Source: an uncultured Streptomyces sp. (GTDB taxonomy: Bacteria; Actinomycetota; Actinomycetes; Streptomycetales; Streptomycetaceae). Taken from it: a stretch of DNA of 6,526 bases. The translations under genes were made by a program, and so were the position numbers. The notes below the pieces were generated by a model, which saw only the letters and a program-made list of their open reading frames with translations, was not told the origin of the DNA and searched no databases. The stretch lies in contig CAMLJW010000311.1 in assembly GCA_946480485.1 (NCBI GenBank), forward strand, positions 1 through 6,526, in the 5' to 3' direction. Positions 1-5,078 of the stretch are shown here, one piece after another (the stretch's first letter is position 1; the number at the start of each line of letters is the position of its first letter).

Positions 1-403
1 CGCCCTCGGCGTGCATGACACCGCCGACGTTCTGCGCGCCGGTCTCCTCCAGGAGGCGCACGGCGGTCGCGAGGTAGTTCGGCGAGAGCATGCCGTGCCC
101 GTCGACGCGTACGACGACGGGGTGGCGGGACGCCTTGATCGCGGCGTTCAGCGCGGCGGGCGTGCGCCCGGTCGGGTTGGGGACCGTGTGCACGCGCTTG
201 CTCTCACGGGAGGCGGTCTCGGCGACGAGCTCGGCGGCGATCTCGTCCGTACGGTCCGTGGAGGGACCGAGGGCGATCACGACCTCCATCTCGCCCGCGT
301 ACTCCTGAGCAAGGATCGCTTGTACGGCTCCGCGCAGATGCCGCTCCTCGTTGAGGACGGGCATGATCACAGATACGGCGGGAAGGCGCCCGTCGGAAGT
401 CAC
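1..403 (-). CDS. Family 2 glycosyltransferase, ExoA-like (5' part, runs off left edge)
   Basis: Membrane-associated or cytoplasmic enzyme expected to transfer a sugar from a nucleotide donor onto a growing glycan or lipid carrier. The visible 134 residues hold the start of a GT-A fold. A first beta strand with the signature VSVIMPVLNEE lies at residues 10-20, followed by GPSTDRT (46-52), a PNPTGRTPAALNAAI stretch (75-89), and the metal-site region VRVDGHG (98-104) with Asp101 and His103. Asp-x-His in place of the more common Asp-x-Asp, and the GRTPAALN segment, are as I recall them in ExoA-type succinoglycan glycosyltransferases. The GTG start at 403 is chosen because an AGGGAA ribosome site lies 9 bases upstream and no ATG or GTG precedes it in frame as far as about 480. 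The rest of the catalytic domain and any C-terminal membrane segments lie outside the window. It is transcribed divergently from the LCP gene at 590. The family call is solid; donor and acceptor cannot be read from the sequence. Confidence 0.9.
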   Translation of the reverse strand, partial: MTSDGRLPAVSVIMPVLNEERHLRGAVQAILAQEYAGEMEVVIALGPSTDRTDEIAAELVAETASRESKRVHTVPNPTGRTPAALNAAIKASRHPVVVRVDGHGMLSPNYLATAVRLLEETGAQNVGGVMHAEG

Positions 404-441
404 GTACTGGGGTTCCCTATCGTCTTGACGGCCGGGGTTTT

Positions 442-456
442 CGGGGGTCGCCCCCG
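442..456. repeat. GC hairpin in the leader of the glycosyltransferase gene
   Basis: A perfect 6-bp inverted repeat, CGGGGG at 442-447 and CCCCCG at 451-456, is separated by a 3-base loop. A T-A pair and two T-G wobbles can extend it outward to 439-459. An alternative pairing, CCGGGG (432-437) with CCCCGG (452-457), uses the same right arm and excludes the first. On the minus strand it lies about 40 bases before the glycosyltransferase start, so if transcription begins upstream of it the hairpin would be in the mRNA leader. No U-run follows on either strand. It could be a leader structure, a protein site, or chance in GC-rich DNA. Confidence 0.45.
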
Positions 457-518
457 GGATGCAGGATCGGAGGTACGTTACCGCGAATGGGGGACACGGG
501 CGCGCGCCGCCAGGAGCA

Positions 519-548
519 TTGCTGCGGTCAGCAGATCGTATGTACCTA
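519..548 (+). promoter_or_regulatory. Possible promoter of the first LCP gene
   Basis: TTGCTG at 519-524 and TACCTA at 543-548 are separated by 18 bases, resembling a vegetative actinomycete -35/-10 pair. The -35 is partial, and the -10 lacks the usual final T. Initiation near 555 would give a leader of about 35 bases containing the ribosome binding site at 578-582. The -35 overlaps a 5-bp inverted repeat, TGCTG (520-524) and CAGCA (529-533), which could be an operator. The opposite strand carries a TACGAT (540 down to 535) that could serve as a -10 for the divergent glycosyltransferase, though no good -35 goes with it. Confidence 0.3.
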
Positions 549-577
549 TGCACACGGATCCCGCACCCCGCGTCCGC

Positions 578-582
578 GGAGG
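578..582 (+). promoter_or_regulatory. Ribosome binding site that fixes a TTG start
   Basis: GGAGG lies 7 bases before the TTG at 590, near-ideal spacing. The in-frame ATG at 548 has no such site; the closest is AGGAG at 512-516, over 30 bases away. This decides the start of the first LCP gene. Confidence 0.75.
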
Positions 583-589
583 TGTCCCC

Positions 590-2038
590 TTGCCCAAGCC
601 GCGCCGCTCCCCCACCCGGCCTCGGCGGCCGCGTCCGGCACGGCCGCCCGTACGGCGTAAGCCGCCGCGGTGGGCCATGCGCATGACGACCTCGTTCTCC
701 GTGACGGTGCTCGCGGTGGCGGGCATCGGGCACACAGTGCTCACCGGCCTCACGGCCGACATCGAGCGGATCGACCCCTTCAAGGACATGAAGAACCGGC
801 CCACGCAGCACCACGGCATGAACGTCCTGCTGGTCGGCACCGACGGCCGGGACGGGATCACACGAGCCGACAGGAAGACGTACCGCCTCGGCGGCACCCC
901 CTGCCACTGCACGGACACCATGATGATCTTGCACATCTCGGAGGACCGGAAACGGGCCAGCGTCGTGAGCCTGCCGCGCGACTCGTACACCGAGACGCCC
1001 GCGCACACCGACCAGGCCACCGGCGAACGCCACAAACCGCACCCGGTCAAGCTCAACGCCGCCTACGCGGAGGGCGGTCCGCAGCTGACCGTACGCACCG
1101 TCGAGAGCATGACCGACGTGAAGATCGACCACTACCTGGAGGTCGACTTCATCAGCTTCATGAAGACGGTGGACGTACTCGGTGGGGTGCGGATCTGCAC
1201 GGTACGGCCGCTGAAGGACACGCACACCGGGCTCGATCTGCCGGCCGGAACGCACGATCTGAACGGCGGCCAGGCACTCCAGTACGTGCGCTCCCGGCAC
1301 GTCGACGGCACCTCCGACCTCGGCCGGATGCAGCGCCAGCAGCGCTTCATGGCCTCGCTGATCGCGCAGGCCACCTCGTCCGGGGTGCTGCTGAACCCGA
1401 TGAAGTTCCGTGACGTGACGCGGGCCGTGCTCGGATCTGTGCGGGCGGACAAGGGGTTCGGGACGGGCGAGCTGATCGGTCTGGGGCGGGCGATGCGGAA
1501 CTTCTCACCGTCCTCGTCCGAGTTCACCACGGTCCCGATCGGAAAAATGGGTCACGTCGTGAAGGGCCTCGGCTCGACGCTGAAGTGGGACAAGAACAAG
1601 GCGGACCGGCTCTTTTGGACCCTGCGCGAGGACAAGCCGCTCGCTGCGCACCGGGTCCGCTCGAAGGCCATGGTCGTCGGTGTCGCCCCGCAGCAGATCC
1701 GGGTCCGGGTGGAGAACGGCACGACGTTCGCCGGCCTCGGCCGACGCGTCGACAGCGCGCTGCACGCCACCGGGTTCCAAACGACGCGTCACCCGGTGAA
1801 CGCCCGCGACCGCTCCGTGCGCCGCACCCTCATCACGTACGACCCCCGCTGGGACCGCTCGGCGAAGTCCCTCGCGGCGGCGCTGCCGGGCAGCGGGCTG
1901 CGGGCGGTCAAGGGGCAGGGCGCGACGTTGAAGGTGATCGCGGGGGCGGACTTCAGGGAGGTGAGACCGGTGCGGGGGGAGAATCCGGTGCGGCGGGAGT
2001 CCGTGGTCGTGACGGGCGACCAGGTGGTGTGTCCGTGA
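590..2038 (+). CDS. LCP (LytR-CpsA-Psr) family envelope protein with LytR_C domain
   Basis: Probable glycopolymer transferase. LCP proteins take a lipid-pyrophosphate-linked glycan and attach it to peptidoglycan on the outer face of the membrane. The 482-residue protein has a basic Pro/Arg-rich cytoplasmic N-terminus (1-32), one membrane segment (about 33-54), an LCP domain (about 77-262) and a LytR_C domain (about 368-452, opening VRVENGTTFAGLGRRV). Expected LCP residues are present: VGTDGRDG (82-89, Asp85 and Arg87), CTDTMM (107-112, Asp109), SLPRDSY (127-133, Arg130), KLNAAYAEGG (154-163) and QYVRSRH (231-237, Arg234 and Arg236). The outer part carries Cys105, Cys107, Cys203 and a penultimate Cys481. 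The TTG start is chosen from the GGAGG site 7 bases upstream; ATG at 548 would add 14 residues. The same frame stays open back to the left edge across the divergent glycosyltransferase, which is not coding. The next gene, 239 bases downstream, is a paralogue. The exact polymer moved is unknown. Confidence 0.93.
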   Translation: MPKPRRSPTRPRRPRPARPPVRRKPPRWAMRMTTSFSVTVLAVAGIGHTVLTGLTADIERIDPFKDMKNRPTQHHGMNVLLVGTDGRDGITRADRKTYRLGGTPCHCTDTMMILHISEDRKRASVVSLPRDSYTETPAHTDQATGERHKPHPVKLNAAYAEGGPQLTVRTVESMTDVKIDHYLEVDFISFMKTVDVLGGVRICTVRPLKDTHTGLDLPAGTHDLNGGQALQYVRSRHVDGTSDLGRMQRQQRFMASLIAQATSSGVLLNPMKFRDVTRAVLGSVRADKGFGTGELIGLGRAMRNFSPSSSEFTTVPIGKMGHVVKGLGSTLKWDKNKADRLFWTLREDKPLAAHRVRSKAMVVGVAPQQIRVRVENGTTFAGLGRRVDSALHATGFQTTRHPVNARDRSVRRTLITYDPRWDRSAKSLAAALPGSGLRAVKGQGATLKVIAGADFREVRPVRGENPVRRESVVVTGDQVVCP

Positions 2039-2083
2039 GGGACCGAGCCGGCAGGAAGACACGGTCTTGGAGTCGTCCGAGGG

Positions 2084-2132
2084 TCCGGTGATCCGGGACA
2101 CCGAAGTCGGCTTGCCTGGAATGCCGGATTCC
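2084..2132. repeat. Two small inverted repeats after the first LCP gene
   Basis: CCGG (2085-2088), a TGAT loop and CCGG (2093-2096) form a 4-bp stem, extended by a T-G wobble, 46 bases past the stop codon. A second repeat, GGAAT (2118-2122), a 5-base spacer and ATTCC (2128-2132), is perfect. Neither is followed by a U-run. The first could contribute to transcript ending; the second, a 15-base palindrome, could equally be a protein binding site. Both are short enough to be chance. Confidence 0.3.
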
Positions 2133-2167
2133 GTGGCGGTGGCCTGGTCTGTCACGGTCTGCCTCCC

Positions 2168-2188
2168 CCTTGTGCCGGGCACGCAAGG
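2168..2188 (+). terminator. Possible terminator hairpin between the two LCP genes
   Basis: CCTTG (2168-2172) pairs with CAAGG (2184-2188). Inside, TGCC (2173-2176) pairs with GGCA (2178-2181), leaving a 2-base bulge on the 3' side. The nine pairs are followed by CCCTTTG, a poor U-tract, as is common in high-GC genomes. It lies 130 bases past the first LCP stop and 90 bases before the second LCP start, so it may separate two transcription units. The core GTGCCGGGCAC is also an 11-base palindrome and might instead be an operator. Confidence 0.4.
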
Positions 2189-2239
2189 CCCTTTGTGCGT
2201 CAGGATTGCAACAGCCGTGGTGTGATTTCCCGCAGGTTC

Positions 2240-2277
2240 TTGTAAGGCACGTAGTCGGGCACTGCACACTGGGGCGC
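2240..2277 (+). promoter_or_regulatory. Possible promoter placing the start of a leaderless mRNA at the second LCP gene
   Basis: TTGTAA at 2240-2245 and CACACT at 2265-2270 are separated by 19 bases. The -10 keeps the A at position 2 and T at position 6, the most conserved -10 bases, but lacks the first T. Seven bases separate it from the ATG at 2278, so transcription would begin at or next to the start codon. This agrees with the lack of a usable ribosome binding site there. The match is weak and the assignment is inference. Confidence 0.28.
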
Positions 2278-3573
2278 ATGAACAACAGGCCCGAGGGATG
2301 GTCCGGAGACAACGACAGCGACCGCTACGGCCGCGGCAGCGCGAGCGCCACGCCCGAGGGCGCGCGCGTGATGCGGCAGGTGCGGCGCGGGCCGGGCTCC
2401 GGTTCGCGCCCGTCGGCGCCGCCACACGGCGGGGTTCCCCAGCCGAGGTACAACGACGGCTACGGCTACGGCGACGGGCCCGCCGGAGCCGGCTACGACA
2501 GCGGCTACAACACGGGCCAGGTGTACGGCACACCGGGCGGCGGCGGCCCGGACGGGCCCGGCACTCGCGGGCGGGGTCCCCGGCCCGCGCGGAACTGGCG
2601 CCGCCGTGTCAAGCGGACCACGATCACGCTGGCCACAGTGTTGGTCGTGGTCTGTGTCAGCACGTACTTCTGGGCCGACTCGAAGCTCAAGCGCCAGGTG
2701 GACCTGTCGAAGGTGATCGACCGGCCCGAGGCGGGCGAGGGCACGAACTACCTGATCGTCGGCTCGGACAGCCGCGAGGGCATGTCCGCGGAGGAGAAGA
2801 AGAAGCTCCACACGGGCTCCGCCGACGGCAGCCGCACGGACTCGATGATGCTCCTGCACGTCGGCTCCGACGGGAACACGATGATCTCGTTGCCGCGCGA
2901 CTCGAATGTCACGATTCCGTCGTTCAAGGGCTCCGAATCCGGCAAGTTCTACGAGGGCACCGGCCGCCAGGTGAAGCTGAACGCGGCGTACGGGGAGGAC
3001 GGGCCCGAACTGCTCGTGCGTACGGTCGAGGCGAACACCGGCCTGCACATCGACCACTACGCGGAGATAGGCTTCGGCGGCTTCGCGAAGATCGTCGACG
3101 CGGTGGGCGGTGTGGAGATCGAGATACCCGAGGGCGGCATGAAGGACTCCAAGTCCGGCGCCGACTTCGAGGCGGGCGAGCAGACCCTCAACGGCGAGCA
3201 GGCGCTGGCCTTCGTCCGTACGCGGTACGCGCTGGCGGGCAGCGACCTGGACCGTACGAAGAACCAGCAGAAGTTCCTCGCGGCCCTCGCCGACCAGACC
3301 GCGACGCCGTCCACGGTCCTCAACCCCTTCAAGCTGTACCCGACCATGGGCGCCGGCCTCGACACCCTCACCGTCGACCAGGACATGTCCCTCTGGGACC
3401 TCGCCTCCATGTTCTGGGCCATGAAGGGCATCACCGGGGGCGACGGCACGTCCATGAACATGCCCATCTCCGGCAACACCGCCAACGGCAACCTCCAGTG
3501 GGACACCGCCAAGGTCAAGACCCTGGTGAACCAGCTGAAGAACGACGAGCCCGTCACCGTTTCGGGGAACTGA
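2278..3573 (+). CDS. LCP (LytR-CpsA-Psr) family envelope protein, no LytR_C domain
   Basis: Second probable glycopolymer transferase of the LCP family, acting outside the membrane on lipid-linked glycans. The 431-residue protein starts with about 105 cytoplasmic residues rich in Gly, Tyr, Pro and Arg, including GYGYGDG (61-67) and GYDSGYNTG (72-80). A basic patch NWRRRVKR (106-113) precedes one membrane segment (about 114-133). The LCP domain covers about 156-340, with VGSDSREG (161-168, Asp164 and Arg166), RTDSMM (186-191, Asp188), SLPRDSN (204-210, Arg207), KLNAAYGEDGP (233-243) and FVRTRY (312-317, Arg314 and Arg316). The protein ends about 90 residues later without a LytR_C domain, unlike its upstream neighbour. 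Its only cysteine, Cys126, lies in the membrane segment. ATG at 2278 is the only sensible start; upstream codons in frame look non-coding. No clear Shine-Dalgarno sequence precedes it: GGGG at 2271-2274 ends only 3 bases from the ATG. The polymer moved is unknown. Confidence 0.93.
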   Translation: MNNRPEGWSGDNDSDRYGRGSASATPEGARVMRQVRRGPGSGSRPSAPPHGGVPQPRYNDGYGYGDGPAGAGYDSGYNTGQVYGTPGGGGPDGPGTRGRGPRPARNWRRRVKRTTITLATVLVVVCVSTYFWADSKLKRQVDLSKVIDRPEAGEGTNYLIVGSDSREGMSAEEKKKLHTGSADGSRTDSMMLLHVGSDGNTMISLPRDSNVTIPSFKGSESGKFYEGTGRQVKLNAAYGEDGPELLVRTVEANTGLHIDHYAEIGFGGFAKIVDAVGGVEIEIPEGGMKDSKSGADFEAGEQTLNGEQALAFVRTRYALAGSDLDRTKNQQKFLAALADQTATPSTVLNPFKLYPTMGAGLDTLTVDQDMSLWDLASMFWAMKGITGGDGTSMNMPISGNTANGNLQWDTAKVKTLVNQLKNDEPVTVSGN

Positions 3574-3645
3574 GCGAGTGACTGCCGTCGCGGCCGGAAT
3601 CCTGGGTCGGTGGAACCCCGGGTGAAACACCGTTCGGCGCGGTGC

Positions 3646-3686
3646 TGTGCGTCGTCGGCGCACACCGGTCATACGGCGCTGACCGG
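3646..3686. terminator. Pair of hairpins between convergent genes, possible two-way terminator
   Basis: Two perfect stem-loops lie back to back between the LCP stop at 3573 and the acyl-CoA dehydrogenase stop at 3698. The first is TGTGCG (3646-3651), a 7-base loop and CGCACA (3659-3664). The second is CCGGTCA (3665-3671), an 8-base loop and TGACCGG (3680-3686). Position between converging genes favours transcript ending in both directions. No U-run follows on either strand, which is usual for such sites in Streptomyces. A weaker 5-bp repeat, CGGTG (3608-3612) with CACCG (3628-3632), lies closer to the LCP gene. Confidence 0.5.
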
Positions 3687-3697
3687 CAAAACCCCCG

Positions 3698-4870
3698 CTA
3701 GGGAAGGTTCCTCGCCATCACGATCCGCTGAACCTGATTCGTGCCCTCGTAAATCTGGGTGATCTTGGCGTCGCGCATCATGCGCTCGACCGGGTAGTCG
3801 CGGGTGTAGCCGTAGCCACCGAGGAGTTGGACGGCGTCCGTGGTGACCTCCATCGCCACGTCCGAGGCGAAGCACTTGGCGGCGGCGCCCTGGAAGGTCA
3901 GGCCCCCTTCTCCGTCTCCGGCGGCGACCCGCTCCGACTTCGCCGCCGCCGCGTACGTGAGCTGGCGGGCGGCCTCTGTCTTCATGGCCATGTCGGCGAG
4001 CATGAACTGGATGCCCTGGAAGTCGGCGATGGGCTTGCCGAACTGCTTGCGCTCCTGGACGTAGCCCTTGGCGTAGTCGAGGGCGCCCTGCGCGATACCG
4101 AGGGCCTGGGCGGCGATCGTGATGCGGGTGTGGTCCAGGGTCTTCATCGCCGTGGCGAAGCCCGTGCCCTCCTCGCCGATCATGCGGTCGGCGGGGATGC
4201 GGACGTTGTCCAGGTAGACCTCGCGCGTCGGCGAGCCTTTGATGCCCAGCTTCTTCTCCGGCGCGCCGAAGGAGACGCCCTCGTCGGACTTCTCCACGAC
4301 GAAGGCGCTGATCCCCTTCGAGCGCTTCGCCGGGTCCGTCACCGCCATCACCGTGTAGTACTCGCTCTCGCCCGCGTTGGTGATCCAGCGCTTCACGCCG
4401 TTGAGGACGTAGGAGTCCCCGTCGCGGACCGCCTTCGTCTTCATGCCCGCCGCGTCCGAGCCCGCGTCCGGCTCGGAGAGGCAGTACGAGAACATCACAT
4501 CACCCTTGGCCAGGCAGGACAGGTACTTCTTCTTGAGGTCCTCAGAGCCGGAGAGGATCAGCGGGAGCGAGCCCAGCTTGTTCACGGCGGGTATCAGGGA
4601 GGAGCTGGCGCACACCCGCGCCACCTCCTCGATCACGATCACCGTAGCCAGCGCGTCCGCGCCCGCGCCGCCGTAGCTCTCCGGTACGTGCACGGCGTGC
4701 AGGTCGCAGGAGACCAGGGCCTGCAGGGCCTCCTGCGGGAAACGGGCCTCCTCGTCCACCGCGGCGGCGTACGGCGCGATCTTCGCCTCGGCGAGGGCGC
4801 GGACCGTGTCGCGGAGCATGTCGTGCTCCTCGGACGGGCGGTACAGGTCGAAGTCAGCCGATCCGGCCAA
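3698..4870 (-). CDS. Acyl-CoA dehydrogenase
   Basis: FAD-dependent enzyme that introduces the alpha-beta double bond into an acyl-CoA, the first step of fatty acid or branched-chain acyl-CoA breakdown, passing electrons to electron-transfer flavoprotein in the cytoplasm. The 390 residues match the usual length of the short/medium-chain group. The helical N-terminal domain covers about 10-125. The beta domain holds CLSEPDAGSDAAG (130-142) and KRWITNAG (160-167), both flavin-contact signatures. The C-terminal helical domain holds RKQFGKPIADFQ (274-285), QLLGGYGYTRDYPVER (348-363) and IYEGTNQVQR (373-382). Glu375 is at the position of the catalytic base in short- and medium-chain enzymes. The TTG start at 4870 has GGAG 11 bases upstream and GAGAG 3 bases upstream, a less clear site than at the neighbouring genes; the next in-frame ATG (residue 18) would cut into the domain. 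The gene is divergent from the UDP-glucose dehydrogenase and convergent with the second LCP gene. Chain-length preference cannot be read from sequence alone. Confidence 0.95.
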   Translation of the reverse strand: MAGSADFDLYRPSEEHDMLRDTVRALAEAKIAPYAAAVDEEARFPQEALQALVSCDLHAVHVPESYGGAGADALATVIVIEEVARVCASSSLIPAVNKLGSLPLILSGSEDLKKKYLSCLAKGDVMFSYCLSEPDAGSDAAGMKTKAVRDGDSYVLNGVKRWITNAGESEYYTVMAVTDPAKRSKGISAFVVEKSDEGVSFGAPEKKLGIKGSPTREVYLDNVRIPADRMIGEEGTGFATAMKTLDHTRITIAAQALGIAQGALDYAKGYVQERKQFGKPIADFQGIQFMLADMAMKTEAARQLTYAAAAKSERVAAGDGEGGLTFQGAAAKCFASDVAMEVTTDAVQLLGGYGYTRDYPVERMMRDAKITQIYEGTNQVQRIVMARNLP

Positions 4871-4948
4871 GGTCTCTCACGCTCCAAGGACGCTGTGATG
4901 ATGGCGCTGTTGTGTATGGGTGGCCATAACTACCGTTGAGTAACCGGA

Positions 4949-4978
4949 ATTCTAGGGGTCCGGCCACCGGAGTGATAC
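4949..4978 (-). promoter_or_regulatory. Possible promoter of the acyl-CoA dehydrogenase gene
   Basis: Read on the minus strand, TAGAAT (4954 down to 4949) is a good match to the actinomycete -10 pattern TANNNT. At an 18-base spacer the -35 would be GTATCA (4978 down to 4973), which is poor. Initiation near 4942 would give a leader of about 70 bases. Confidence 0.3.
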
Positions 4979-4999
4979 GTGAGTTAGGCAACAACGGGA

Positions 5000-5005
5000 C
5001 ACGTG
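5000..5005. promoter_or_regulatory. CACGTG-centred palindrome in a divergent promoter region
   Basis: CACGTG sits at the centre of an imperfect palindrome, with GG (4997-4998) and CC (5007-5008) as outer arms and one mismatched pair between. It lies between the two divergent promoters proposed here, just upstream of the -35 proposed for the UDP-glucose dehydrogenase, where a regulator could bind. No regulator can be named from the sequence. Confidence 0.2.
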
Positions 5006-5009
5006 CCCT

Positions 5010-5040
5010 GTGAGGGGCTGGGCCATGCCACGACTATGCT
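5010..5040 (+). promoter_or_regulatory. Possible promoter of the UDP-glucose dehydrogenase gene
   Basis: TATGCT at 5035-5040 fits the TANNNT -10 pattern. GTGAGG at 5010-5015, with a 19-base spacer, is a partial -35 that keeps the TGA core of TTGACA. Initiation near 5046 would leave a leader of about 33 bases carrying the GGAG ribosome site at 5070-5073. Confidence 0.35.
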
Positions 5041-5078
5041 CAGGCACCGCACCCCGCCCGACACTTGCTGGAGCACCC

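Noticed and set aside
432..493. G-quadruplex from the G-runs at 434-437, 443-447, 456-458 and 489-493
   Set aside because: The fourth run is over 30 bases away, and the middle runs are complementary to adjacent C-runs, so a hairpin is favoured.
11..589. In-frame upstream extension of the first LCP gene, open back to the left edge region
   Set aside because: It lies antisense to the glycosyltransferase, has no recognisable domain, and the GGAGG site marks the TTG at 590 as the start.
2039..2277. Known riboswitch, such as the c-di-AMP (ydaO) class, before a cell-wall gene
   Set aside because: I could not find the conserved blocks of that class or of another riboswitch I know; only short simple inverted repeats are present.
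1505..2533. Open frame of 342 codons on the minus strand spanning the inter-LCP gap
   Set aside because: It overlaps parts of both LCP genes, is Arg-rich in the manner of shadow frames, and has no recognisable motif. A shorter frame at 1953-2312 was rejected for the same reasons.
2200..3672. Open frame of 490 codons on the minus strand
   Set aside because: It is fully antisense to the second LCP gene, which has clear LCP motifs. Long antisense frames are expected in DNA with this codon bias, and the translation shows no known motif.
3827..4939. Open frame of 370 codons on the plus strand
   Set aside because: Antisense to the acyl-CoA dehydrogenase, whose catalytic and flavin motifs are intact; no domain is recognisable in the shadow frame.
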